From Alopecurus myosuroides (Eukaryota; Streptophyta; Magnoliopsida; Poales; Poaceae): a stretch of DNA of 64,000 nt. Positions 25,060 to 36,830 of this stretch are shown here, piece by piece. The notes beneath the pieces are model-generated. The model had not been told where the DNA came from, searched no databases, and saw only the letters and a list, made by a program, of their open reading frames with translations. The stretch spans positions 176,641,664-176,705,663 of the forward strand of contig CM054062.1 of assembly GCA_028641055.1 (NCBI GenBank). Reading direction: 5' to 3'. Made by a program: the position numbers and the translations under genes. Within the stretch, counting starts at the first letter, position 1. Each line of letters starts with the position of its first letter.

Positions 25060-26150
25060 TGTTCTCGGTTTTATCAGAAAACAATCATTCGGCCAATAGG
25101 AATTGTAATATGCCTTTTACACTGTTATTTGATAGGGCGCCTGTGCACCTTTGATACTATTCCCAAGTTTTGTAACACATTTAAACTTCTGTGGTTTCGA
25201 TGACCCTTCTGGTTGTCGCTTTAATATGCGCTTTACCAACTCGTTTTGGCACAACTTTAATTGTTATATGCTTTGTGAGGACAGTGTCGGGTCTTGGTCT
25301 TAGGATTGTGAAGAATTTCCCACAAGTCCCCAAGACCCGGATTTTAGGTCTTGGGATCTTGTTTTGAGAAATTTTGTTTCTCAAGTCCCCAATTCCCCAA
25401 CTTTACTGTTATACACATACATTTTGGAGTTATGCGCAATATGTAATGAGCTTCCGGTTGTTGCCTTTGCTCTGCATAACTTATGGTTTAGATGACCCTT
25501 TCGACCTTTCTGGTTATAAGCCAGTTTTCGCATGGATTTTCAATGTTGCTATGACTCTAGTAAAAGCAGGGCCAGGCAAGTCCCAATGGTCATCATGACT
25601 GATTGGATTTATAGGTTAGCAAACACGTCATTTTGTTGCGAGTCACATCAAACAAAAGAGGTCAAGAAAAATTTATCTCTATTGTCCGGGTTGTGAGATT
25701 GTAACTGTACTTATTGCAAGTAATCAGTCCCCACAACCGATTGGCATCATGGCCGGGTCTGAGTGTGCAACTGTGCTATTCAAGCAATCAGCCCTCAAGA
25801 CCTAAATATATGTACTATGCAACAGTAGGCTTTCTGCTCTACTGGCTTACAGATAACTTGAATACTAAAAAGGAAAAGATGTACAAATTTATACCCATTA
25901 AATCATATTTAACTGAAATAGTTCATTAGTAAATACAAGGCATGATTAGCTACAGAAAAATATGCAAGATATTGAAAAAATTTAAAGAACATAATGATTG
26001 CCATGATTTAACCATTTCTTTATTGATATGAAAAGGTTAGGTCAGCAAGTCGCCTCATTAAAAACCCTCCAATCCCCTTAGGTACCCTGGATAGGAAAAT
26101 AGTGCGTCTGAAACCTGCTGCCTGTTACATCGTGTAATACAATTTGCGAA
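25060..26150. other. Convergent 3' region of element B
   Basis: Non-coding interval between the 3' ends of the antisense gene (+) and pol (-). It contains repeated AGTCCCCAA-type motifs (25325, 25383, 25724) that resemble the complement of the element's polypurine tract. No other feature is seen. Confidence 0.5.
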
Positions 26151-26151
26151 C

Positions 26152-29100
26152 TTAAGTGTAGTAAGGACGTAGCTGAGCCATGTTCCATGGTCGTTCACGC
26201 TCTTGCATGGAGGAGGTGGAATGAGCAGTGTCATTCACATAATCTGACTCTTCCCTTGCATCTACCAGGTAATACGATCCATTGTGTAGGTTCCGGTTTA
26301 TAATGAACGGACCCTCCCATGGAGGGGACAACTTGTGTTTTCCTTCCTTGGATTGCACCAAACGTAGCACCAGGTCTCCTTCTTTAAAAACACGCGTCTT
26401 GACCCGGCGGCTATGGTATCGCCGTAAATCCTGCTGATATATTGCGGACCGCTCCAAGGCTTGTTCCCTGTGCTCTTCTAACATATCCACAGCGTCTTGC
26501 CGGGTCTTCTCATTCTCTATCTCAACATAAGCCGACACTCGTGGCGAGTCATGGATAATATCGCTTGGGAGAACCGCCTCTGCACCATAAACCATAAAAA
26601 ACAGGGTCATCTGAGTAGACCTGTTCGGTGTGGTATTGATTCCCCAAACAACAGAAGGTAACTCCTCCACCCATGCTCCAGCAGCTCTGAGACACGGGAC
26701 TCGTAGTCGTGGTTTTAACCCACACAGTAGCTCTTGATTTGCTCTCTCCACCTGACCATTGGCTTGTGGATGGGCCACCGAGGCTACGTCAAGTCGAATT
26801 CCATTGTTTCCGCAAAACTTTTCCATCTCTCCTAAGGACATGTTGGTTCCATTGTCTGTGATTATGCTGTGGGGGTATCCAAACCGATATATGATCTTCT
26901 TCAATAATTTCACAGCTCTGGCCGCCTCACAGTTCGTAACTGGCATGACCTCAACCCACTTTGTGAACTTATCAATGGCCAGCAGTAAATGAGTCTTTTT
27001 GCACGGAGACATATGGAAAGGGCCTACCATATCCATACCCCAAACAGCAAATGGCCAGGTCAATGGGATTGTCCGCAGCTCCATAGCCGGTACATGGATT
27101 TGCCGAGCATTCCTCTGGCATCCATCACATCTTGCCACCAAGTGTTCTGCATCTGCCAAAGCTGTAAGCTAAAACAAACCGTGCCGATATGCCTTGGCCA
27201 CAAGGGATCTTGTGGAGGCATGATGTCCACAATCACCTTCATGAATTTCCTTCAATATTTGCCGGCCTTCCTCTGGAGCTACGCAGCGTAAAAAGACACC
27301 TGTAGCACTTCTCTTGTAAAGCTCACCACCAATGATAGAATAACCTTTTGCCCGTCTCTGGATTTGCCGGGCTACGACTTCCTGCTGTGGTAACTCGCCC
27401 CATAATAGAAATGCCAGGAACGGCTCAGTCCACTCTGGAATAGCGCGCATCGCGGCCACAAATTCCGAGTCTGGGTCTCGGTTGGCTATTTCTTCTTCTG
27501 ACTCGGTTTTAACAGAAGGCCGCCACAATTCATCCAGGAAAACGTTAGGTGGAACTGGCTCTCGCCGAGAGCTGAGTTTTGACAGTGCATCCACGGCCTC
27601 GTTCTTTCATCGATCAATGTGCTCCACCTGGTATCCTGAGAAAGACCCGACAACTTTGTCCACCTCTATGCGGTATGCTGCCATTGTTGCATCCTTCCTG
27701 TCCCATTTTCCTGAGACCTGCTGTACCACAAGATCCGAGTCTCCGTAGCACATTATATACTTAATGTTCATCTCCTTTGCTACACGCAATCCATGTAACA
27801 AGGCCTCGTACTCAGCTACGTTGTTAGAACAATCGAAGTGAATTTGCAAGACGTAACGTAACTTATCTCCTTTTGGTGATGTGAGCACAACACCAGCTCC
27901 TGATCCTTCATACTGCTTGGAGCCATCGAAATGCATAACCCAGGATTCCGAACTTGGCACCAACAAGGGTACGCTTGTCTGAGTCCAATCATTAACAAAA
28001 TCAACCAGCGCCTGAGACTTGATTGCAGATCGGGGCTCGTAATTGATATGATAATCACCCATCTCGATAGCCCACTTGGCTACCCTTCCTGTGGCATCCG
28101 AATTTCTTATGATATCTGCCATGGGTATGGAACTTACCACCGTAATGGGGTGTTCCTAAAAATACGGCTTCAATTTCCGACTGGGCATGAATACCCCCAA
28201 AAACCAATTTCTGCCAATGCGGGTACCGCTGCTTTGCTTCTGATAAGACCTCGCTCACATAATAAACCGGACGTTGCACCGGGTAATCTTTTCCGTCCTC
28301 TTTGCGCTCGACCACGACTACCGCACTAACTGCTAGAGGCCCGGCCGTGACGTATAGTAGCATGGGATCTTTGGGGCCCGGTGCTGCCAGAACCGGTGCT
28401 TCAGACAACTGCTTCTTCAGAGCCTCGAACGCCTCATCCGCCTCTTGATCCCATACAAATTTGTTTGTTTTCTTCAAGAGTCGGTATAGGGGTATTGCTT
28501 TTTCAACTAGCCGAGATATGAACCGGCTCAGTGCTGCTACACATCCTGTAAGTTTCTGGACATGTTTCAATTCTTCTGGCTTTTTCAAGCTCTGAATAGC
28601 TTTGATCTTCTCCGGGTTAGCCTCGATTCCTCGCTCAGAAACGATGAAACCGAGTAGTTTCCCCGCAGGAACTCCAAACACACATTTTGTATGGTTGAGC
28701 TTCATTTGATATCTCCTCAGGTTTTTGAATGTCTCTTTAAGGTCATCAATGAATGTTTATGCGTTCCTTGTTTTGATCACCACGTCGTCAACATAAGCAT
28801 GGACATTGCGCCCAATCTGATCCTCGAAAAACTTCTGAATGCACCGTTGATATGTTGCGCCAGCATTTTTCAATCCAAAGGTCATGGTTTTGTAACAAAA
28901 GGCCCCAAAGGGGGTTATAAACGACGTCTTCTCCCAATCCTCCTCTTTAAGCTTTATCTGATGATACCCGGAATAGGCATCCAGAAAACATAACATGTCA
29001 CTTCCCGCCACTTCATCTATTATCTGGTCTATCCTTGGAAGGGCGAACGGATCTTTTGGACAATGCTTGTTGAGACTCGTGTAATCTATGCACATTCTCC

Positions 29101-30379
29101 ACTCGTTATTCTTTTTCAACACTAAAACCGGGTTTGCCAACCACTGGGGGTGGAAAACCTCCATAATAAAGCCGGCTGCCAAGAGCCGAGCTACCTCTGC
29201 TCTTATAGCTTTTCTTCTTTCCTCATTCATTTTCCTCAAACCCTGCTTCACTGGCCGGGACTTGGGATCAACGTGTAAGCTGTGTTCCGCCAGTTCAGTC
29301 GGGATACCCGGCATGTCGCTAGGTGTCCAAGCAAAAACATCCTGATTCTCACGGATAAACTTGATGAGCGCGTCTTCCTCCTTGCTATCTAGGTTGGACC
29401 CTATGGCAAACTGCTTGGAAGAGTCGCCCTCTATGAAAGCCACCATCTTTGTGTCTTGAGCTGCCTTAAACTTAGCTCTCTAATCATCAGTATTTGGTTT
29501 CTTCAAAGCGGTTTGATCTTCCGGGTCTACCTGAGACCTGTAATACCTGAGTTCTTCCTTTGCACAATCTTGTTCTGCAAGGGCCGCATCTCCCTCATCA
29601 CACTCTGCTGCCACAACCCTGTTCCCATGTATAGTGATGGTTCGTTTAGGACCCGAAATCTTCAGCTGTAAGTACACATAACACGACCTTGCCATGAATT
29701 TGGCGTAAGCCAGCCTTCCAAACAGTGCATGATAAGGACTACGCAACTTCACCACCTCGAATGTGAGCCACTCCACTCTGTAATTATCCTTGGATTCTCC
29801 AAAAGCAACCTCTAGTGTTATCTTTCCCTCAGGGCAGGCCGAGTGTCCTGGTACAATTCCATGGAAAACTGTGGAGATTTTCTGCAGCTGAGACTCCTTG
29901 AGCCCCATACGTAAAAAGGTCTCCCAATATAGGATATTGATGCTACTCCCGCCATCCATCAGAACCTTCTTTAGCTCATAGCCATTGACCTGCGGCGCTA
30001 CCACCAAAACTAGCACACCCGGATGTTCTATTGCTTCCAGGTGATCCCTCCTACTCCATGTTACTTCCTGATCTGACCATCTCAGGTATCTTGGAACACC
30101 TGAAGAAACCGAATTTACAGCTCTTTTGAGTATCTTCCTCCCTCTCTTGGAAGTCCCGGTGGTGTGAACATGGTACTGCCCTAGCTGCTTTGGGTTACTC
30201 TGAAAGCCCCCTACACCACCTTGGTTGTTACCCGGGTTACCAGCTCCCGCGTTACCTGCGGGGGGGGGGGGGGTGGCCCGTTGCCCGGGTTTCCACCCAG
30301 ACCCGGTCCTCCAACCCGACCTGCGCCTTGCAAGACTTTCTGTATCTTTTCGTTTTTCCACCTCTGTAGGTCCACACAT
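26152..30379 (-). pseudogene. Element B protease-RT-RNase H-integrase (decayed)
   Basis: In minus order: protease with VLMDGGSSINILY near 29950; reverse transcriptase 29446-28757 (RMCIDYTSLNKHCPKDPFALPRI, AYVDDVVIKT); first RNase H and connection 28705-28055; second, archaeal-type RNase H 28140-27607 (MHFDGSKQYEGSGAGVVL, AEYEALLHG); integrase 27594-26152 (HHASTRS zinc region, WGMDMVGPF, ITDNGTNMS, NGQVERANQE). The two RNase H domains are a Tat-lineage trait. Stops occur near 29478 and 28754 and a frameshift near 28185; a stop near 27167 splits the integrase. Confidence 0.85.
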
Positions 30380-32833
30380 TGCTCCAACGAATGATTAGCC
30401 GGCCTGTCGTTCCTACTATGGCGCGGGCAAGGCATCTTGAAGGCTTCTATGTGATTAGTCGGCTGCGGTGGCCCCTGATAATTGTTTACTCCGTTGAAGT
30501 TTCCTCCGTTAAAGTTTCCATCCGCTCTAGGTCTCTCAAACCCGGCTTCAGCACTGGCGACTAACTCGGAGCCTCCCTCATACGGACGTTTATGCTGATT
30601 TTTTCCATTGCCACCATTGCTACCTCCATTATTATTCGGCGCAGTCCCATTACCGGTTCTTCCATTATTGTTCGTACTAGCTTTTCCCTTCTTGTCCTCG
30701 ATATCTTCTTCTGTGGTGTCAGTGGAGGCATGCTTGTTGCATGCGTCCATCAACTCCCCCATAATAATTTCTGAAACATGCCTGCTGGATTTCATGCGTA
30801 CCAATTTTTGCACCAAGGGCGTATATCTGCATGTCTTTGCCATAGCTTGTATCGCATCCTTGGGCTAGATATCAGTGGAAGAGTGGAGTATCTCCATGAC
30901 TCAGCGCACCCAGCTGCGCGCCGACTCTCCCTTTCTCTGCACACACCAATCTAATTCGTCAATCGTGTATAATTTCCTGCAAGTTTCGTGAAAGTGCTTG
31001 ACGAAAGCCGACTTGAGATCACTCCATGAACTGATAGACTTCTCAGGCAGGTTATTGAACCATAGCTTAGCTGCTCCTTTGGACATCATGAGATACATAA
31101 ACTTGGCTTGGAGCTTTTCTGAAGCGTTGCGAATAGACATGGCCATCTCATAACTGCTTAACCAGGTCTCAGGATCTATGGTTGGCTCATAGTTGACAAC
31201 TTTACCCGGCTCCTTGAACTTGTCCGGATAAGGCTCGGCCCTGATAGCGTCTGATAAGCATATTGGTCCGGCTAAGTTTGTCAACACTGGCCTTGCTCTC
31301 GAAACGTGTGAAACCTCGGCGGCTGCAGCGGGAGGAGCGCCAACTACTGGACCTCGGACTGCAGACCTGGCTGCACGCCTTGCTCGGGAACTATCGACGA
31401 TAGCCTGTGCCGCTGAGACCGCTGGAGCTGCTGGCCTAAGTGGAGGAGGCGGCATTTGCTGCTCCTCTGCCCTTCGTCGTGCTGATGCCGACTGAATGTT
31501 CCTCGTATTTCCTTCCTGTCGACTGATATATGGCGTCCCGTGCATCCCGCTCATGTTGTCCAGGTAATTGGCTTGCTGAGCCACCGCGGTGCGTAACATC
31601 TCTATAGCCCGCCGGGTCTCTATCGCTTGAGGTGATTCTCCCAGCGGAATACGGTCGAGCGCTAAATTTGCGGCGTACACGTTGTCCATAGGATTATTGA
31701 AGTGACCCGGTGGGGTGTGGAGTCGTGATGGTGGTGGCTGCACAGTATTGCCCCCAGCCACCCCCAACGGGTAGCACAGGTGACCCGGTCGGTACGTTCG
31801 CCGGTTGTCCGCCAAGCGTCGCTCCTACATACCCGGTTCCTTGGTTCACAATCGGGATCGGTTGGTCTTGAGGTGTGACAAACAATGCGGCTGGCTGTAG
31901 GGCTCCGCCTGTCGCTGGCAGTCTCGTCTGATGCCTCTGATTATATACTCTACTCGTTTGTGCCTATATACGGTCCTCTAGCTCATCCAACTGATGCTGA
32001 CGTGCGGCCATCTGTAATTTCTCCGCCTCTACATCTCTCCTTTGTTGTTCCAACGCTCGACGGGCCACATCCAGGTCTCTGGCCCGGGCCGCTGCATTCT
32101 CCGGGGTTATCACCGTGGCCAACACTGTGGGATCCAAGATCAGGTTGTTGCTGAATAGAGCCGGATTTGGTGGGTGTGATGTTCCCGCACCGGCTGTTCT
32201 GTTCGTCCTGAATCCAAACATGTTCCTGTGATGGGCAGTTTCGCCCGTTTCGCTGGTGACGGATCTTTGCTCGCCATCAACCCGGGCTCCGGCCGGGTCT
32301 CCATTGATCGGCGCCTGTTGTTGGGCCAGCGCTTGCGCCGCACCAGCCGCGGCTATTGTCACATCACCCTGGTTCAGATTTATCGCAGGGGCTGTGTAAA
32401 CCGCGACTCGGCGCGCAATGCCTGGTGAAGATTCATATTCTTCTTCCTCGCAGCTATCCTCTTTATACCGATCTTCGAGCAAGTGCAAGATAGATTCGGT
32501 ATAATCATCCTCGTTGTCCCGGCCACGCGGGTTCCATGTCGGCTCCTCTGGCTGTTCCCTCTTCGTGGTGGGTGCTCTATCCGATTCTGCCGTGCCTACC
32601 GACTCTTCACCATCCGACTGAACGCAAGTGGCGGACCCTGACACAGAATCATACTCATTATTGTCAGAAATGAAACCCGACATACGTACCATACCCACGA
32701 AGATGTTGACGCGGCCGATCGTGACGACAGATCCGGTTTCCAGCAAGTCCGACTCTGGCCCCTAGCCGGAATCATCGACGATCTTCTCTCCTTCGGGGTT
32801 GGTGATGATCTCGCCGACAACGAGATTCTTCAT
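30211..32833 (-). pseudogene. Element B gag (decayed)
   Basis: The likely start is the Met at 32833, 62 nt after the PBS and conserved in C (MKNLVVGEIITNPEGEKIVDD). A TGG-to-TAG change at 32764-32762 stops it early. The remaining frame continues to 31694 with a second stop near 31964, then a frame change to 31815-30901, the capsid-type retrotransposon gag domain (EPYPDKFKEPGKVVNYEPT, WFNNLPEKSISSW). After a stop near 30870 it runs 30843-30211 with a Cys/His cluster (CPRHSRNDRPANHSLEQC). Protease follows in the -1 frame across a run of 14 C (element sense, 30260-30273). Confidence 0.8.
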
Positions 32834-32878
32834 GCTTTCCAGAGCTTCTCCAGTGATGTAAACACCTTTGTACGTAGG

Positions 32879-32895
32879 CCCCACGGTGGGCACCA
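32879..32895 (-). promoter_or_regulatory. Primer-binding site of element B
   Basis: Minus-strand TGGTGCCCACCGTGGGG begins two bases inside the LTR end, the expected position. It matches the C and E PBS except T for C at position 4. The tRNA is not assigned. Confidence 0.75.
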
Positions 32896-32897
32896 AC

Positions 32898-33491
32898 TGT
32901 CGTGGGATAGTCACGGCAGACGTTACCAGAGGTAACTTGGTTTGGGGCGAATCGACTCTGGTGTTTGGGAGAGGGTTTAGCTCGGATTGGACGCAAGGAT
33001 TATCCTGGTTCAGCCTCTCCATGGGAGATAATAGCTTACTTCTAGCTGGGATCTTATTAACTATCAATCTAGAGGCTCGGACTGCAATGTCGTTGAGACT
33101 CCAAATCTAGGGTTACAAATACTAGCTCTCGTGTACCCTAAATCTAGGGTTTCTACTCAAAATCTCTTAGTCTCCCAGATCTATGCTAGGAGGACCGGTT
33201 TATATAACATCCGGTTTCCTGGCTTTCCTTACAAGATACCTCCGGAGTCCTATTCGGGGTCTACATATAACCCTAAATTACTCTCCGTGACCCCCAAGTC
33301 TTGGACTCCATGGTTTACATCGCCTTCCGGGTCTTCTAGAACTTCCTTTCCTTGAGCCAGGTTACCAACACAGCCGCTGGCCCGTCAACGAGACCCGGCC
33401 CATCATCGCTTTACGAGGTCTTCACCCGAACTTGCGCCAGCCGGGTCTTTATCCTTTCCTATGGGCCTATCTGGTTAGTATCCCCCCAACA
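32898..33491 (-). repeat. Element B LTR (5' LTR in element sense)
   Basis: 594 bp, same length as its partner. The TATA core at 33199-33210 lies between ACCGG and CCGGT. An open frame in element sense crosses from this LTR through the PBS into gag. Confidence 0.9.
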
Positions 33492-33549
33492 ACACTCTTC
33501 ACACCTTGCGCTTGGGGTCTCCCAACGAGCGTGTGTCTACACTCCATCA
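33492..33549 (+). repeat. Element A left LTR, part 2 (end)
   Basis: Sequence following B's right flank continues the A LTR. The exact end is uncertain: CTACA at 33541 or CATCA at 33549 are the two CA candidates before the PBS. The corresponding end of the right LTR lies outside the window. Confidence 0.55.
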
Positions 33550-33557
33550 AACTTTTC

Positions 33558-33575
33558 TGGCGCCGTTGCCGGGGA
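33558..33575 (+). promoter_or_regulatory. Primer-binding site of element A
   Basis: TGGCGCCGTTGCCGGGGA, the PBS type common in Athila-like Gypsy elements of grasses, placed just after the LTR end and on the plus strand. It sets the orientation of A. Confidence 0.75.
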
Positions 33576-33744
33576 GGAAGAGAATTTCTGTAAGGGGAGT
33601 CTCTCACTTCCAATCTCTTTACTTTGTTTTTGTTTTTCTTAGTTTATTTTATTTTGTCTTGTTTGCTTCTCTTTATCAAAAACACACACAAAAAATAGTT
33701 CTTATACTAGCTGTAGTTTTATTCCTGTCTTTAGTCTTATTAAA

Positions 33745-34469
33745 ATGAATGTGCCTGAGGTTGAAGTTCGTTCCTTTAAGCAACAAGGGGGAGAAAGTTT
33801 GAAAGATGCTTGGTATAGGATAAGTGATGCTCATCATAGATGCACTAACAAATACTCCACCTTAATAATTCTTAGGAATTTTTATGTTGGTATTACTATT
33901 TGGTATAGGTATGTTCTAGACACTCTTATAGACAGTAATTTTCTAGAAACACCTGCTTTGGAAGCCTGTAATTTAATTTAAAGTTTAGTTGGAACACCAC
34001 CTACTAAGGTTGCTAAGACTGATATCACTTTAGATGATGTTATTAAAAATCTAAATTCCATGGAGAATTTTTTTCCAAAGTTCTTTGATAATGCTAGCAA
34101 AGTTAATGAATCAATAGTAAGTATCAATAAGAAAATCATTGTTTAGAAGCTAGCAATATCCATGATAGTCAAAATATGAGGATTGGTAAATTAGAGGAGG
34201 CTATGGAAACTTTAAGATCAACCTTTTCTGCTCTTAAATATAAAAGAGATAAACCTTCTGTTGGAAAAGAGAAAACATTTATGTATGTTCCCAAGGCACC
34301 TAAACCAAAATCCCCTAATATGCTTAAAATTAATAAAAAAATTAGTGAAACTAAAAGTGATTTGCATGTTAATATGCTTAAAATTAATAAAACTTTTAGT
34401 GAAACTAAAAGTGATTTGCATGTTGAATCATCTTTAGGGGTGTCTAAGGTGCCCATTGCTACAATTTAG
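33745..34469 (+). pseudogene. Element A gag remnant
   Basis: 33745-33981 encodes a retrotransposon-gag segment (VRSFKQQGGESLKDAWYRIS, IILRNFYVGIT, LDTLIDSNFLETPALEACN). A stop at 33979 replaces the expected continuation, which resumes in frame (SLVGTPPTKVAKTDITLDD) and breaks again near 34146. A third open piece, 34176-34469, is lysine-rich (FMYVPKAPKPKSPNMLKINK) and contains a 54-bp direct duplication. No protease or pol follows. Read whole, it is a gag of a few hundred residues that no longer can be made. Confidence 0.7.
34317..34424 (+). repeat. 54-bp tandem duplication in A gag
   Basis: AATATGCTTAAAATTAATAA and GTGAAACTAAAAGTGATTTG occur in each of two adjacent 54-bp units (34317-34370 and 34371-34424). 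The unit is 18 codons, so the frame is kept (NMLKINK, SETKSDLHV twice). Confidence 0.85.
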
Positions 34470-35424
34470 GTTGTGGAGGAAATTATTGATTTGGATGTTT
34501 CTCCACTTGAAAATACTTGATTTCACTTTTCTGGGCCTAGCTAAAAGGCGTTAAAGAAAAGCACTTCTTGGGAGATAACCCATGTTTTATTTTTGCTTTG
34601 TTTTTCTCTGTTTTCTTTGAGTCAAGGGGTTGTATACTTCTGTAGAAACTCCTTTGTATCTTTCTTTTCATGTTTTAGTAGTGCCAAGTAAGGTTTCTGA
34701 CGAGAGTTGGAGTTGGTTTTCGAATTTCTGCGCAGGAAACAGATTTCTGCTGTCCACCGTAAACAATCGTATAAAATCCTGGAATCTCATAATGATCTAA
34801 TTTTCTGTGTGCTTATTCCTCAGATAATTCCGCAACTTTTTTGTTCTTTAAGTTTTTCGATCTGATCAACATAACTGCCTCTAAAAAATTCATCTTTATA
34901 GACAGTTCTGGTTTTGATAGATTCTGCCATTTTTCTTGCATTTACTCTTGTGCGATGTCAAGTGGATTTCTTTGCTTCACGAGACATCAGTGGATGAATA
35001 TCACTTGTTCCATACAGAACCAATGGATTTTTATTTGTTGCACTAACCCTCTAATGCGAATTACTGTTTGAGTATGGTGTGAAGGAAGTTTTCAAGTGTC
35101 AAGAGAAGAGGTGATATATGTGACCAAGAAGAGTGCCAGGTCAATCCTTGGGGATGCCCCCGTGGTTCATCCAAGCATATTTTTCGAAGACTCAAGCATC
35201 TAAGATTGGGGATGCCCAAGGTATCCCCTTCTTCATCAACTATCTATCAGGTCACTTCTCGTGAAACTGTATTTTTATTCGGTCACATCATATAAAGTTT
35301 AGTTGGACCGTCTGTTTGTTTTTCTTTTGTTTTATTTTGTTTTCCTTGCTGCAATAATATATTTGGATCCTAGCATTCTTTTTTTTGGGAGAGATACGCG
35401 CTTCGCTTTTTCGTTTGAATACTT
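34470..35424 (+). other. Element A interior, non-coding, up to insert C
   Basis: AT-rich with no ORF of note. Two CTTGGGGATGCC-like motifs (35148-35158 and 35205-35215) resemble A's own polypurine tract before the right LTR. TACTT at 35420-35424 is the target duplicated by element C. Confidence 0.55.
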
Positions 35425-35875
35425 TGTCGTGGGATAATCACGGCAGACGTTACCAGGGGTAACTTACTTTGGGGCAAATCGACTCTGGTGTTTGGGAGAG
35501 GGTTTAGCTCAGGGGAAATCATGCCTTCTGGTGATCTGGTAGCTCGGGCTGTAATGTCGCCAAGTCTCCGATATAGGGTTACAACTATCAGCTCTCGTAC
35601 TACTAGAATACTCGAATAGCTGGAAAACTCTCCCTCTCTGTCCCAGGAACCGGTTTATATATTACCCGGTTCTCTGGCTTCCTATACAAGACATACCCGG
35701 AATACACACATAACCCTAACTTTCCTAATCTTATCTCCCAAGGTACGGATTACAAGATCCACGCTCCCTCTTGGGCCTTCTAGAAACTCTTCCGCCTTGG
35801 GCCGGGTCTTGCGTGATTTCCTTCGGGCCGGGTTTCACCTAGACATGAGCATGCCGGGTTACCATCCCCCCAACA
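35425..35875 (-). repeat. Element C LTR (3' in element sense)
   Basis: TGTCGTGGGATAATC to ATCCCCCCAACA, followed by GTAGTCCCCAG, the complement of a CTGGGGACTAC polypurine tract. Confidence 0.92.
35643..35676. promoter_or_regulatory. TATA core set in an inverted repeat (C LTR)
   Basis: Arms GAACCGG (35647-35653) and CCGGTTC (35666-35672) are perfect complements around the loop TTTATATATTAC; CCAG outside the left arm pairs with CTGG outside the right arm with one base offset. The core offers a TATA box to both strands. Confidence 0.6.
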
Positions 35876-36262
35876 GTAGTCCCCAGAATAGCTTGGGCAT
35901 CTTGGGATCAACCATGATGCGCACGCTATTCCCTGCAAAACAATAAACATTCAAATTCATAATATACCAAGTTAGAGTGCTTTAACTATAGCCAGGCCTG
36001 CTCTTTGGGCGGTCCATATAATAACCCGGTTTTCTCCGAGCCAAGGCATCATTTCGCGTGTTAACACTCCAAGGAAACATGGCATGACCCGACATTCGTG
36101 TCTCTATCGGCCAATCCGAGTAATACACCTTAAATCCGACTCAATCTTATCCGGATATCTCACAATAATTACCTTGATCCTTATCCCCAAATTTCCGGGC
36201 CGGATCAATCTTATCTGAAATTTGTTCAACTTACCGCCCAAACCCTAGGGTTCCCCCGCGCC

Positions 36263-36269
36263 TATAAAT
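36263..36269 (+). promoter_or_regulatory. Own TATA box of the C antisense gene
   Basis: TATAAAT in CCTATAAATTGG, well inside the element and 568 bp before the ATG, followed by a pyrimidine-rich stretch (CCTCATCTTCTTCCTCTCGC). It suggests transcription start near 36295, independent of the LTR. A probable leader intron starts at the CCG|GTAAG donor at 36541. Confidence 0.6.
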
Positions 36270-36830
36270 TGGCCCCAGGGGGTCAACCCTAAAATTCCAA
36301 CGGCTATTTCCCCTCATCTTCTTCCTCTCGCTCCGCCTCTGCGCCCGCAAGCCCAAGACCGAGCTCGTGACCGCCAGGGCTATTTCCGCACCACGCCTCC
36401 GCCAGCGCCCCTGATCGCATTTCCATTCGCGCCGCCGGAGCTCTCGGGACGGGCCATCTCCGCCAGCAGATCACCGCCACAGCGCGCGCCGTCATCCGCG
36501 AATCGCCGCCGCTGCGCTCATCTCCGTCACCGGATAATCCCGGTAAGTTCAATTAACCACTAGATCTAGATTTCCCTTTTTTCAATCTTACATTAAAACT
36601 TTGAATTGAATCTCAACTGTGTTCATCCATGATTGCTCCACTAGCTAGGTGTGTGTTCGCAGTTTCCAATCTCACATTTTTCCGCAATTGCTCTTTATCT
36701 AGATCTATTTCCGTATCTCTTGCCAGCACTTAGTTGTCACCTCCTTTTTCCTGCTGTATCAACTAGATGCATTTCTCGAATTTCTGGAGCTTTACTTACA
36801 CAAACTTGATTTTGCCTAGATTTATACTCC

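Larger units (their letters stand above)
20539..33491 (-). mobile_element. Element B: Tat-type Ty3-gypsy retrotransposon with antisense gene
   Basis: 12,953 bp bounded by two 594-bp LTRs (20539-21132 and 32898-33491) that differ at about 19 positions (~3.2%; roughly 1.2 My at 1.3e-8 per site per year). Flanks are GCACT and ACACT, a 5-bp target duplication with one transition. PBS and gag-pol run on the minus strand; a spliced gene runs on the plus strand. Gag-pol contains several stops and at least one frameshift, so B is not autonomous now. It is of the same family as C. Confidence 0.9.

Noticed and set aside
30260..30273. C/G homopolymers as pure sequencing error
   Set aside because: Not dismissed entirely, but the tract has the same total length and frame effect in C, where it is interrupted by another base, making error alone less likely.
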